In this document: one piece after another, positions 41,284-51,028 of the stretch
Layout: each line of letters starts with the position of its first letter
Numbering within the stretch: the first letter of the stretch is position 1
DNA from: Hymenobacter algoricola
GTDB taxonomy: Bacteria > Bacteroidota > Bacteroidia > Cytophagales > Hymenobacteraceae
Assembly (NCBI RefSeq): GCF_039539525.1
Contig: NZ_BAABDH010000038.1
Location: 1 to 64,000 of the forward strand
Length of the DNA stretch: 64,000 nt
Reading direction: 5' to 3'
Program-made: the position numbers and the translations under genes
The notes under the pieces: model-generated
What the model was told of the DNA's origin: nothing
What the model saw: the letters and a program-made list of their open reading frames with translations, nothing else
Database searches by the model: none

Positions 41284-44200
41284 CTATTCCAGCACCACTT
41301 TGCGGGTCATGATTTCCGGCCCGGCCTGCACGCGCAGGGTGTAGAGGCCAGCGGCCAGACCACGGGTCGAAACCTGCTGCTCAAGGGTGCTGGTCAGCGG
41401 CTGCCGGAGCACCGTCTGCCCCAGGGTGTTGACCAGCTCAGCGGTGCCGCTGCCGCCCAGTGTCTGGGCCAGGCGCAGCGTAAACTGGCCGCCAGCACTT
41501 GGGTTCGGGAATACCGACAGGGCCGCGGCGTTGAGCTGCGGCCGGCTGCTGAGCGGAATTGGGCTCAGGCTGATGCGGAAGGGACCCGTGGCATCATTGG
41601 AGCCGTTGCCCGATACGGCCACGTAATACTGCTGCCCACTGGTCAGGCCCGTCACCGTCACGGTGCCCACGTTCGTGTTGTTGATGCCGCTGGCAGCGCA
41701 GAAAACCGGGGTGAAGGGGCCGTTGGCGCAGCTCGCGCTGCTGAACACCCGAACCATGCCGGCCGGGGCGCCGCTGGTGTAGATGGTCAGGCTGGGGCCG
41801 GTAGCCGTAGCGGTAAACCACACGTCCTTGGGCGACAGCGCCGGCGAGCAGGCGGGCAGCACGATGCCGGGCAGGCGGGTGGTGGTGGAGCTGCCATTGG
41901 AAGCCGTCAGCACGGCCGGAGTCAGCACCAGGGCCGCGCAGGGCTCGTCGTTGGGCGGCGTCGGCTGGTCGAAGGTAATGGTCTGGCTGTTGTTGCTGGC
42001 GTTGCCATCGGCCTGGCCGTTGGGCAGGCTGCCGGTAACGGTGAGCGTGAAGGTGCCGCTCATCGTGAGCACCAGCGGCGCGGTAAACGTGAGCTGCTGG
42101 GTGGCGCCAGGGGCCAGCGTCAGGTTGCTGAACAGCTGGCTGACCGGCGTGCCGCTGGCCAGCGAGTGCGTCAGCGTGACGGAAGTCAGCACCGTGGTGC
42201 CGCCGTTGCGGATGGTTACGGCCACAACGTTGTTGCCGAGTACGGCCGGCGTAGTCGGCGAATCAATGCTGACGACGGCCACGTCGTTGGAGACGATGAC
42301 CAGCTCGTAGGCGCCCAGATCGGGTGGATTGCTGCGGCTGACGCCGGCAAAGTCGAGCGGTACGCGGGTCAGCGTCGCCGGAGTGCCCGCCTCGTTCAGC
42401 AGCACGGAGGTCGGGTGCAGGTCGGAGGCGGGGTTGACAAACAGCGGGGCCGTCTGCAGGCTGTTCTGGTCGTAGGCGCCGTTGTTGGCGGCTTTCCAGG
42501 CGGCCAGGGTGGTGAAGTCGGTGACGTAGCGGCCGGTGAAGAAGTTGCTGCCCGTACCGAGGTAGAGGTCGTTGGAGTTCGAGCTGATGGTGGAGGCCGC
42601 CGTCGCGAAGTACAGCGCGTAGCGGTTGCCGGTGCCGCCGCGGGTCACGCTGATCAGGTTGTTGCGCAGCTCGATGCCGGTGGCGGAAGTAACCTGGTAG
42701 AAGCCGTAGCTGACGGCCGTGGCCGTGGCCGCCGTGTTGTCCAACGACACCGTGTTGTGGTAGTAGCGGACGAAGTCGGCGCTGGTGTTGTACAGGCCGT
42801 ACTCCGTGCCGGCGCCGGTGAAGTTATACACCAGGTTGTTGACGATGTCATTCTCGTTGCCGGCCGTGGCGTCGCCCGAGGTGTAGATGCCATACGCGGC
42901 GGAGGTGCTGGTCGGAACGGCCGTGGCGTTGTCGTGAATGCGGTTATTTTCCACGGCCGCGCTCTGCGTGCCGAGCAGGTAGATGCCGTAGAAGGTGCTC
43001 ACGGCCGCGCGGTTGGTGCGGTGCACGTTGTTGCCGATCAGGCGGGCGCCGCTGCTGTTTTCCACGTCGAGGCCGTAGAGGTAGAAGTCCCGGATTTCGT
43101 TGCCCGTCACGCGCACGCCGGTGCTGCGGACCGTGGTGCTGGTGCCGGTCAGAATCACGCCGTAGTAGCCGCCGCTGACCACGTTGTTGATGATGCGCAC
43201 GTTGTTGGCGTCGCCGGCCGTCGTCGCCGAGGTGATGCTGCCGCTGGCGGCAATGCCGGCGCTGGTCGTAGACGTAGACGTCAGCGAAGCGCGCACCACG
43301 CAGTTGCTGATGCGGTTGTTGTTGGCCTGATCGACCAGCAGGATGCCGATGCCGGCCGTAACGCCGGCCGTGGCGTCAATGGTCAGGTTGTTCAGCGTCA
43401 CGTAGTCGGTGCCGTTGAGCACTACGGCCGCCGGCTGGGCCGTGGTGCCGGAGTAGTTCAGCTCCTGCTTGCCGGTTCCGCCGTCGATTACAATCGTGTC
43501 GGTGGCGCTGACGCCGGGAATTACGCCCAGCACGAACTGCTCGGTGTAGGGGCCGTTCAGCACATTCAGGCGCAGCGAGGCCGTAATGCCGGCCGCATTC
43601 AGGGTTGTGGCCGCATCAGCGAAGCTGGTGAAGTTCGTGCCGCCCGTAGGCTGGCTTTTGTTGATGGTATAGGTGCCGGCCAGGGCCGTGTACAGCGTCG
43701 TGCTCAGGGTATTGTTGGCGGCGTTGGTGTCCGCGTTGCCGTTGGGCAGGCTGGCCGTTACCGTCAGCGTATTGGCGCCGCTCACCATCGTGCCCAGCGT
43801 AGCAAACGACAGGCTGCGGGTAGCGCCCGAGGCCAGGCCGCCGGCGAGGGTGAAGTTCTGCGTAACGGAGTTGCCGTTCAGCGTGTACACCAGCCGCACC
43901 GAGTTCAGGGGCGTGGCGCCGTTGTTGAGAATCGTCACCGTGATGGTTCGGGCGCCTACGGTCACCGGTGAAACCGGCGAGTCGATGCTGACCAGGGCTA
44001 CGTCGTCGGAAGCCGGGGTGAATTCGTAGGCGCCGATGTCGGGCGTGGCGCCGCGCGCGGCCCCGGTGAAGTCGTCCGTCACGCGGGTCAGCGGCGTGGC
44101 CGCGCTGTTCAGCGGGGTGGCCGTGGGCCGCAGCGAGCCAGCGGCAAACTGTGGCGCCGCGTCAACGCTGTTCTGGTCGTAGGCGCCGTTGTTGGCGGTT

Positions 44201-45549
44201 TTCCAGGTGGCCAGCGTGGCGAAGCTCGTGCCGGTGTAGTAGCCCGTCACGAAGTCGGTGCCGCTGCCGCTCAGGTCGTTGAAGTTGGAAGCCAGCGTGC
44301 CGGTGGCCGAGCTCAGGTACAGCGCGTAGCTGGTGCCCGTGCCCGCGCGGCTGAGCTGCACGATGTTGTTTTTGAACTCCACGCCCAGGCCCGTGGTCTG
44401 GTACAGGCCGTAGGTGGCGCTGGCACTCGTGTTGGTCTGGTCGTCGATGCTGACCGTGTTGTGGTAGTAGCGGACGTTGCTGGACGAGCCGTTGTAGAGC
44501 CCGTACACGGCGCCGTTGCCGTCCAGGTCGTAGAGCAGGTTGTTGATGACCTCGTTGGGCGCGGCCGCGGTGGCGGCGGTGCCCGTGGTCATGTACAGGC
44601 CGTAGGTGGTGGAGGTAGCGGTGTTGTTGGCCGTGAAGGCCTGGTGAATACGGTTCTTCTCAATGGCCGCGCCGCTGACGCCCGTCGTCAGGTAGATGCC
44701 ATAGAACGTAGTAATGGCCGCCCGCGTAGGGCGGGCAAGGTCGTTGCCGATCAGCTGGGGCGCGCTCAGGTAGCTGCCGTAGATGCCGTAGGAGTAAAAC
44801 TCGCGCACCGTGTTGTTGCGCACGATGATGCCCGGGTTGGGAGCGGCCGTCGTGGCCCCAATCACGGTGATGCCGTAGTAGCCGCCCGTGATGGTGTTGC
44901 CGGTCAGGGTCAGGTTCTGGCTGGAAGCGGCGCCCGCCGTCGTCGAGGACGTGGTGGACGCACTCGAGACGATACCGGCGAAGTTGGTGCTGGTAGAAAC
45001 GGTATTGGAGATGACGGTGCAGGCGTTGATAACGTTGTTATCGGCGTTGTTGACCAGCTGCATGCCCCAGCCATAGGTGGCCGTGGACGTGCCGCCCACC
45101 GTGGCATCCACCACCAGGTTGTTGAGGGTCACGAAGTCGGCGCCATCCAGCGTGACCACGGCCCGCTGGGCGGAGGTGCTGGAGCCAAACTGAATCGTGC
45201 GGCCGCCCCCGTCGAAGGTCACCCGGTTGGCGGCGCTGGCCCCGGTGATGGTCGTCAGCCGGAGTTGCTCGGTGAAGGGGCCGCCGGTTACGGTGAACGT
45301 GACGGGCCCGCTGACGCCGTTGGTGGTCAGGGCCGTGGCTGCTTCGGTGAAGCTGGCAAAGTTGGTACCGCCCGTCGTCTGGGCGCTGTTGATGGTGTAG
45401 GAGCCGGTCAGGGGCGTCGTCTGGGCCCAGGCACTGGCGCTGGTGAGCAGCAGCAGGAGCAGCACCCACAGGCTGGGCTGGCGGCCGGCGGCCCGGGGGC
45501 GGGGCCGGGACGGACGGCAAGGAAGACAAGCAAGTAAGGGTGTTTGCAT
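41284..45549 (-). CDS. Giant secreted beta-helix protein with T9SS sorting domain
   Basis: A 1421-residue secreted protein. A long signal peptide (hydrophobic core LWVLLLLLLTSASAW, about 27-41) is followed by two homologous units of some 600 residues. Each opens with G-S/T-YTIN...GGTNF-x-SF, continues as right-handed beta-helix repeats rich in Asn, Thr and GGYYGI, and ends in a CARDB-like domain (DVALVSIDSPVSP and DVAVVSIDSPTTP). A pre-carboxy-terminal adhesion-type domain (about 1230-1330) and a T9SS type A sorting domain (SVFPNPSAGGQFTLRLAQ to the terminal ITRKVVLE-like end, about 1340-1421) complete it. The start at 45549 opens the signal peptide. Probable surface adhesin or polysaccharide-binding protein; substrate unknown. 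Confidence 0.9.
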   Translation of the reverse strand: MQTPLLACLPCRPSRPRPRAAGRQPSLWVLLLLLLTSASAWAQTTPLTGSYTINSAQTTGGTNFASFTEAATALTTNGVSGPVTFTVTGGPFTEQLRLTTITGASAANRVTFDGGGRTIQFGSSTSAQRAVVTLDGADFVTLNNLVVDATVGGTSTATYGWGMQLVNNADNNVINACTVISNTVSTSTNFAGIVSSASTTSSTTAGAASSQNLTLTGNTITGGYYGITVIGATTAAPNPGIIVRNNTVREFYSYGIYGSYLSAPQLIGNDLARPTRAAITTFYGIYLTTGVSGAAIEKNRIHQAFTANNTATSTTYGLYMTTGTAATAAAPNEVINNLLYDLDGNGAVYGLYNGSSSNVRYYHNTVSIDDQTNTSASATYGLYQTTGLGVEFKNNIVQLSRAGTGTSYALYLSSATGTLASNFNDLSGSGTDFVTGYYTGTSFATLATWKTANNGAYDQNSVDAAPQFAAGSLRPTATPLNSAATPLTRVTDDFTGAARGATPDIGAYEFTPASDDVALVSIDSPVSPVTVGARTITVTILNNGATPLNSVRLVYTLNGNSVTQNFTLAGGLASGATRSLSFATLGTMVSGANTLTVTASLPNGNADTNAANNTLSTTLYTALAGTYTINKSQPTGGTNFTSFADAATTLNAAGITASLRLNVLNGPYTEQFVLGVIPGVSATDTIVIDGGTGKQELNYSGTTAQPAAVVLNGTDYVTLNNLTIDATAGVTAGIGILLVDQANNNRISNCVVRASLTSTSTTSAGIAASGSITSATTAGDANNVRIINNVVSGGYYGVILTGTSTTVRSTGVRVTGNEIRDFYLYGLDVENSSGARLIGNNVHRTNRAAVSTFYGIYLLGTQSAAVENNRIHDNATAVPTSTSAAYGIYTSGDATAGNENDIVNNLVYNFTGAGTEYGLYNTSADFVRYYHNTVSLDNTAATATAVSYGFYQVTSATGIELRNNLISVTRGGTGNRYALYFATAASTISSNSNDLYLGTGSNFFTGRYVTDFTTLAAWKAANNGAYDQNSLQTAPLFVNPASDLHPTSVLLNEAGTPATLTRVPLDFAGVSRSNPPDLGAYELVIVSNDVAVVSIDSPTTPAVLGNNVVAVTIRNGGTTVLTSVTLTHSLASGTPVSQLFSNLTLAPGATQQLTFTAPLVLTMSGTFTLTVTGSLPNGQADGNASNNSQTITFDQPTPPNDEPCAALVLTPAVLTASNGSSTTTRLPGIVLPACSPALSPKDVWFTATATGPSLTIYTSGAPAGMVRVFSSASCANGPFTPVFCAASGINNTNVGTVTVTGLTSGQQYYVAVSGNGSNDATGPFRISLSPIPLSSRPQLNAAALSVFPNPSAGGQFTLRLAQTLGGSGTAELVNTLGQTVLRQPLTSTLEQQVSTRGLAAGLYTLRVQAGPEIMTRKVVLE

Positions 45550-45896
45550 TGGGCGGAGAAGGTGGAAAAATGGTGGAAAAACGGACTGTGCCTTCACCCC
45601 GCAGAAAAGCCGTAGCCTAGACTGGCTCCGGTAGGGCAAAGGCACGAAGAATGAAGAAGTTAGGCAGTGTGGGTGGCGCCTGACTCCAAGGACGGAATGC
45701 TCGGGCAAAATATGAAAAACACATGAACAAAACTGGTATACCATAATTTTCTCCGGAATCAGGCGGGGCAGTGCCAACGGGATATTGCCCGGCCGGAGGG
45801 GCCTGGCGGCGGACGGCGCGCCAATCTGGTGGGCCGCCGGCGCGCAACGCCCGCGCTATTTCGGTTACTTTAGGCAGGCCTAACCAACTTTAGCCG

Positions 45897-47462
45897 ATGA
45901 ACAGACTACTCCTGCTGACCCTGACCGGGGTCTTCGCCCTAAGCGCGCCCGCCTTCGCCCAGACCGCCGAAAAGCTGGACCCGGGGGCCATGGCCAAAAT
46001 CAAGGATGAGGGCCTGAACCGCTCCCAGGTGATGGCCACGGCCTTTTACCTCACCGACGTGTGCGGCCCGCGCCTGGCCAATTCCGACGGCCTGAAGCGG
46101 GCCAACGAGTGGACCAAGAGCCAGCTCACCAAGTTTGGTCTCGCCAACGCCACCATCGAGCCCTGGGGCGACTTTGGCCGCGGCTGGGATATTGAAAAGT
46201 CGTACGTGGCCCTCACCGCGCCCTACTACCACGCCATGATCGGGGCCCCCAAGGCCTGGACGCCCGGCACGGCGGGTGCTCTGCGCAAATCGGTGGTGTA
46301 TGTGAAGGCGACAACCGAAGCCGAGCTGGAGCAGTTCAAAGGTCGCCTGCGCGACAAGATCGTGGTGCTGCCCGTGCCTGTGGTGCCCAAGCCCAGCTTC
46401 GAGCCCGATGCCAAGCGCTACTCCGATGAGGAGCTGCAAAAGCTGGCCGCCGCCAAGCCCGCGGCCCCGGCGGCCGCCGCCGATCCGGCCGCCGCCGAGC
46501 GGCTCAGCCAGCGCCGTGCCCAGGCGGCGCTGCGCACCAAGATGGCCGAGTTCATCCAGAGCGAAGGCGCGGCCGCCGTGTTGAGCAACCGCGGTGGCAC
46601 CGACGGCACCTTCAACACTTCCAACGGCGCGCCCTACGCCGCCGACGCCAAGCCTGCGCTGCCCGAAATTGAGATGTCGACCGAAGACCAGCTGCGGCTG
46701 ATCCGGCTGGCCGAGGCCGGCGTGCCGGTAGAGGTGGAGATGGAAACCCGCACCCGCTTTCAGACCCAGGACCTGAAAGGCTACAACGTCATTGCCGAAA
46801 TTCCCGGCTCCGACCGCAAGCTCAAAAGCGAGGTCGTGATGCTGGGTGGCCACCTCGACTCCTGGCACGCCGCCACCGGCGCCACCGACAATGCGGCCGG
46901 CTGCGCCGTGATGATGGAGGCCGTCCGGATTCTGCAGGCCAGTGGGCTGAAGCTGCGCCGCACCATCCGCATTGCGCTCTGGGGCGAAGAGGAGCAGGGC
47001 CTGCACGGCTCCCGCGGCTACGTGAAAAACCACTTTGCCGACCCCGCCACCATGGTGCGGCTGCCCGCCCACGAAAAGCTCAGCGCCTACTTCAACCTCG
47101 ACAACGGCGGGGGCAAAATCCGCGGCATCTACGCCCAGGGCAACGAGGCCGTTGCGCCCATCTTCACCGACTGGCTCCAGCCCTTTGCCGACATGGGAGC
47201 CACCACCGTCACGCTGCGCAACACGGGCAGCACCGACCACATTGCCTTCGACGCGGTGGGCCTGCCCGGCTTCCAGTTTATTCAGGATGGCCTCGACTAT
47301 GGCTCGCGCACCCACCATACCAACCAGGATACCTACGACCGGCTCGTACCCGAGGACCTGAAGCAGGCATCGGTGGTGGTGGCGGCCTTCGTGTACAACG
47401 CCGCCATGCGCGACCAGAAGCTGCCCCGCAAGGCGCTGCCCGTCGTGGCCAAGCCCCAGTAG
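45897..47462 (+). CDS. Secreted M28-family zinc peptidase with PA-type insert
   Basis: A 521-residue exported aminopeptidase-type enzyme: signal peptide MNRLLLLTLTGVFALSAPAFA, a protease-associated (PA) insert (about 110-260, with an Ala-rich stretch at 185-200), and the M28 core. Metal ligands are recognisable in GGHLDSWHAATGATDNAAG, WGEEEQGLHGSRGYV, FNLDNGGGKIRG and GSTDHIAFDAVGLPG, with the distal His in RTHHTNQDTYDR. It probably removes amino acids from peptides outside the cell or in the periplasm. A TACTTTAG near-match to a -7 box is at 45866-45873. Confidence 0.93.
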   Translation: MNRLLLLTLTGVFALSAPAFAQTAEKLDPGAMAKIKDEGLNRSQVMATAFYLTDVCGPRLANSDGLKRANEWTKSQLTKFGLANATIEPWGDFGRGWDIEKSYVALTAPYYHAMIGAPKAWTPGTAGALRKSVVYVKATTEAELEQFKGRLRDKIVVLPVPVVPKPSFEPDAKRYSDEELQKLAAAKPAAPAAAADPAAAERLSQRRAQAALRTKMAEFIQSEGAAAVLSNRGGTDGTFNTSNGAPYAADAKPALPEIEMSTEDQLRLIRLAEAGVPVEVEMETRTRFQTQDLKGYNVIAEIPGSDRKLKSEVVMLGGHLDSWHAATGATDNAAGCAVMMEAVRILQASGLKLRRTIRIALWGEEEQGLHGSRGYVKNHFADPATMVRLPAHEKLSAYFNLDNGGGKIRGIYAQGNEAVAPIFTDWLQPFADMGATTVTLRNTGSTDHIAFDAVGLPGFQFIQDGLDYGSRTHHTNQDTYDRLVPEDLKQASVVVAAFVYNAAMRDQKLPRKALPVVAKPQ

Positions 47463-47468
47463 CCGGAG

Positions 47469-47780
47469 CTATCTTCTGCCGTTCAGCTTCTTAACCCAGC
47501 TGCGGGGCATGGGAATCGAAAACATCACCGTGGGCGTCTCGTTCGCCTTTTTGCCCCGCTCGGTAAGGGCTTTTACCTTGTCCTGGTCCTGCGAGATAAG
47601 AATGGCGGTATAGTCCTTAATAGCGTCGAGGGCGGAGGGCAGAATCACGCGCACATTCAGCTCGGAAATATCGTTGTCCGCCGGGGCCGACTTGCGCTGG
47701 CTCTGGGCCCGGGAGCCCTGGCTACCGAGCAGGAAGGTAGCCAGCAGGATAACTGTTTTTAACGGAGTAACGGTAGACAT
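47469..47780 (-). CDS. Small exported protein of unknown function
   Basis: A 103-residue protein with a signal peptide (MSTVTPLKTVILLATFLLGS...RAQ) and a short charged mature part (NDISELNVRVILPSALDAIK). No family recognised. It converges on the M28 peptidase with only 6 bases between the stops, so it lies tail-to-tail with that gene. Confidence 0.65.
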   Translation of the reverse strand: MSTVTPLKTVILLATFLLGSQGSRAQSQRKSAPADNDISELNVRVILPSALDAIKDYTAILISQDQDKVKALTERGKKANETPTVMFSIPMPRSWVKKLNGRR

Positions 47781-47993
47781 TGAAGCTATAAGTAAGGCTC
47801 AAAGATGCTATTCTGGCCGTAGTTTCCCTAGCTTTTGGGCAAACAAAACCAGCCGGCCCAGGAATTTTTGCGCCAGTAGCTACCCGATTCAGCCCCGCCC
47901 GGATGCGGCTGGCGCGGCCCGGGCCGGCCGGTAACGGGGGCCACAGGAGAAATTATTGTTGAGCTGCATAACGGTTGGGCCGTGGGGGTTCTT

Positions 47994-48001
47994 TACTTTC
48001 G
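47994..48001 (+). promoter_or_regulatory. Near-consensus -7 box of the histidine kinase gene
   Basis: TACTTTCG differs from TAnnTTTG at one position and ends 3 bases before the start codon at 48005. Confidence 0.35.
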
Positions 48002-48004
48002 CAC

Positions 48005-50062
48005 ATGAAGCAAGTTTTTCCTGTTATACTTCTATTAAGTATCCTGCTGTCTGCCAGACCCCTTCTTGCCCAGAGTCCGCAGACGGCGAGGCTCAAGCAG
48101 GCCCTGGCCCGGGCCACCACCGATACCAGCCGGGTGTTGCTGATGGCCGACATCAGTGCTTCCTACCGCTATTCCCGCTTCGACTCGGTAATGGCGTACG
48201 CCTGGCGCGGGCTGAGTCTGGCCCAGCGCATCAACTACAAAAAAGGCGAAGGCCGCTGTCTGTCGCGCATCGGCATTCTGGTCAGTGAGCGGGGCAACCT
48301 GCCCCAGGCCCTGCGCATCGACCTGAACGCCCTGCAGCTCAACGAAGCCAGCCACGACTGGGAAGGCATGGCCCGCACGCTCAACCAGACCGGCCTGCTC
48401 TACCACGCGCTGGAAGATTTTCGCCCGGCCCTGGCGTACTTTTTCCGGGCCCAGGCCATTTATGAGCGCAACCACATCAAGGACGACTCGCAGCTGATCA
48501 GCGTGCTGGCCAACCTGGGAGCCGGCTATGAAGGACTGGGCAAGCTTGACTCGGCCGCCTATTTTCTGAACAAGGCCTGGGCGCTGAACCGGCAGTCGAA
48601 AAACGTGCACCAGAGTGCCTGGGGCAACCCGGCACCCTACGTGCTGCGGGAGCTGGGCCTGCTGCAGGCGGCCCAGCAGCACAATGCTGAAGCCCTGCAA
48701 TACTACCGCCGTAGCGCCCAGGCTGCGGTGCCCGAAAACGACGTGCGCAGCGCCTGCCGGGCCTATCAGTACATGGCGGAGCTCTACGGCGCGCGCGCCC
48801 AGCCCGATTCGAGCGTGTACTACGCCCGCAAGGCGCTGCGGCTGGGCCAGCAGCTGCCCTTCGTTATTGCCGTGGTGCGCACCAGCAGTTTGCTGAACGA
48901 GGCCTTTCAGGCCCAGCAGCAGGCCGACAGCGCCCTGAAGTACATGCGCATCATGCTCACGGCCCAGGACAGCCTATACAATCCTCAGCGCATCAAGCAG
49001 CTCGACGCCATTGGCTTTGCCGAGCAGCAGCGCCTGCGGGAACTGGAAGCGGAGCGGCTGCAGTACACCGCCAGAGTATGGACCTATGCGCTGGTGGCGG
49101 GCCTGGCCGTGCTGCTGCTGGTGGCGCTGCTGCTGTGGCGCAACAATCATCACAAGCAGCAGGCCAACAAGCGCCTGCAGGTGATGAACGAGCAGATTAC
49201 GGAGCAGAAAGAGGAGCTCACTACCCAGCGCGACAGTCTGGGGCGGACGCTGCTGGAGCTGAAAGCCACCCAGAACCAGCTGTTGCTGCGCGAGAAGATG
49301 GCTTCCCTGGGCGAGCTGATGGCCGGCGTAGCCCACGAGATTCAGATGCCCGCCCTGGCCATCAAAGACCTGGCTGGCATCAGTGTGGGGCTGTGCCAGG
49401 AGCTGAGCGAAGAGCTGGCCAAGGGCGCCTTCACCATCGACGACCTGGAGCTGATGGACGAAATGCTGCGCAACCTGAGTCAGTACCAGGCTAAGATCAG
49501 CCAGCACAGCCAGCGCGCCGACTCCATCGTCAGGGGTATGCTGGAGTATTCCAGCGCCACGCCAGGCCCGCGCCAGCCCACCGAGCTGAACGTGCTGGCC
49601 GAAGACTACCTGCGCCTGACCTACCACGACCTGCGGGCCAAAAACCGGCTTTTCAACGCGGCCCTGCTACCCAGCCTGGACCCCGCCGTGGGGGTGGTCG
49701 ACGTGGTGCGCCAGGATCTGGGCCGGGCGCTGGTCAGCCTTTTTGCCAACGCCCTGTACGCCGTGCAGCAGCGGCAGCGCCTGGGCGAGGAAGACTACGT
49801 GCCCCAGGTAGCGCTACTCACCAGAAGGACTGCCGACGCCATCGAAATCCGGGTGCGCAACAATGGCTACGGCATTGAGGAGGAAGCCCGCGCCACCGTC
49901 TTTCAGCGGGTATACATTACCCAGACCGAAGGTGAAGCCAGCAACCTGGGCCTGGCGCTGAGCTACGACATCATTACCAAGGGCCACGGTGGTATGCTTA
50001 CGCTGGAGCCCGCCACGGATGGCTTCACCGAATTTCTCATTACGCTGCCCGTACGCAGCTAG
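48005..50062 (+). CDS. TPR-containing sensor histidine kinase with altered motifs
   Basis: A 685-residue Bacteroidota-style kinase: signal peptide (to about residue 22), periplasmic TPR region (about 40-330), a membrane segment (VWTYALVAGLAVLLLVALLL, about 358-377), a coiled coil and the kinase core. The H-box reads GVAHEIQMPALAIKD (His about 444), where HEIxNP is usual. The ATP site reads RVRNNGYGIEE (about 615), with Asn for the usual Asp in DNGxGI. Either change could weaken activity. No response regulator gene is adjacent. The start at 48005 opens the signal peptide. Confidence 0.88.
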   Translation: MKQVFPVILLLSILLSARPLLAQSPQTARLKQALARATTDTSRVLLMADISASYRYSRFDSVMAYAWRGLSLAQRINYKKGEGRCLSRIGILVSERGNLPQALRIDLNALQLNEASHDWEGMARTLNQTGLLYHALEDFRPALAYFFRAQAIYERNHIKDDSQLISVLANLGAGYEGLGKLDSAAYFLNKAWALNRQSKNVHQSAWGNPAPYVLRELGLLQAAQQHNAEALQYYRRSAQAAVPENDVRSACRAYQYMAELYGARAQPDSSVYYARKALRLGQQLPFVIAVVRTSSLLNEAFQAQQQADSALKYMRIMLTAQDSLYNPQRIKQLDAIGFAEQQRLRELEAERLQYTARVWTYALVAGLAVLLLVALLLWRNNHHKQQANKRLQVMNEQITEQKEELTTQRDSLGRTLLELKATQNQLLLREKMASLGELMAGVAHEIQMPALAIKDLAGISVGLCQELSEELAKGAFTIDDLELMDEMLRNLSQYQAKISQHSQRADSIVRGMLEYSSATPGPRQPTELNVLAEDYLRLTYHDLRAKNRLFNAALLPSLDPAVGVVDVVRQDLGRALVSLFANALYAVQQRQRLGEEDYVPQVALLTRRTADAIEIRVRNNGYGIEEEARATVFQRVYITQTEGEASNLGLALSYDIITKGHGGMLTLEPATDGFTEFLITLPVRS

Positions 50063-50078
50063 CCGGGCCCGGGCGGGC

Positions 50079-50936
50079 TTAGCTCAGCTTTTCCGCAAAC
50101 AGCCGCAGCGTCCGGTTCCAGGCCAGCTTGGCTATTTCCGGGTTGTAGCGGGCCGGGGAAGTGTCGTTGTTGAAAGCGTGGTTGGCGCCTTCGTACACGT
50201 ACAGCTCGTACTGCTTGCCGGACGCTTTCAGGGCCGCCTCGTAGTCCGGAATGCCGGCATTCACCCGCTCGTCGAGGCCGCCGTAGTGCAGCAGCATCGT
50301 GGCTTTGATCCGGGGAACCTGCTCGGCTTTGGGCTGGGTGCCGTAATAGGCCACGGCCGCGGCGAGCTGCGGGTCGTGCACGGCCAGCTGGTTGGCCATG
50401 GCCCCGCCCCAGCAGAAGCCCACGCAGCCGGTGCGCCCGTTGGAGTCGGGGCGCTGGCGCAGGTAGGTGAGGGCCGCCAGGTAGTTGTTCAGATTCTTGA
50501 TCATGTCGAGCTTGCCAATCAGGGTGCGGCCCTCGTCCTCGTTGGCCGGAGTGCCGCCCGCGCCCGACAGCGCATCGACGCCCAGGGCCAGGTAGCCCGC
50601 CTTGGCCACGCGGCGCGTCACGTCTTGGATGTGGGGCGTCAGGCCCCGGTTTTCGTGAATGACGACCACGGCCCCGCGCTTCCTTTTTCCCTTCGGATGC
50701 GCCAGGTAGCCCTTCATGGTGAGTCCGTCGCCGGGCCAGGTCACTTCTTCCGTCAGCAGGTCATCATCCTTATCGGCAATGGTAGCCGCGCTGGCGTAGC
50801 CGGGCTCCAGCACCGAGAGGGCCGTCATGGCCAGGGCCATCCCGCCGGTCAGCTTGACGAGCTGCTCCATAAATTCCTTGCGGGAAAGCGGGCGGTGGGT
50901 GTACTCGTCGAAAAGATTGATGATGCGCTGATCCAT
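50079..50936 (-). CDS. Dienelactone hydrolase family protein
   Basis: A 285-residue alpha/beta hydrolase. The nucleophile Cys175 sits in CVGFCWGGAM, and the Asp (HYGGLDERV) and His (GANHAFNND) complete a Cys-Asp-His triad. The amino terminus SRKEFMEQLVKLTGGMALAM resembles a twin-arginine-type signal (with RK for RR), so export is possible. Substrates are probably small lactones or esters; the true one is unknown. The start MDQRIINLFDEY fits relatives, unlike the longer frame to 51014. Confidence 0.9.
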   Translation of the reverse strand: MDQRIINLFDEYTHRPLSRKEFMEQLVKLTGGMALAMTALSVLEPGYASAATIADKDDDLLTEEVTWPGDGLTMKGYLAHPKGKRKRGAVVVIHENRGLTPHIQDVTRRVAKAGYLALGVDALSGAGGTPANEDEGRTLIGKLDMIKNLNNYLAALTYLRQRPDSNGRTGCVGFCWGGAMANQLAVHDPQLAAAVAYYGTQPKAEQVPRIKATMLLHYGGLDERVNAGIPDYEAALKASGKQYELYVYEGANHAFNNDTSPARYNPEIAKLAWNRTLRLFAEKLS

Positions 50937-51028
50937 GGGGCCGGAGGAAGACAAACGTAGAGCTGACGGGAATATACCGCGAAAAGCGCCGCGCCGCGGC
51001 TTGGGTTGGCCCAATGCCGAAATGCTGT

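Noticed and set aside
42166..43971. A 601-codon plus-strand open frame inside the beta-helix gene
   Set aside because: Arises from the codon bias of Asn/Thr-rich repeats on the other strand; Gly/Arg/Val-rich with no domain.
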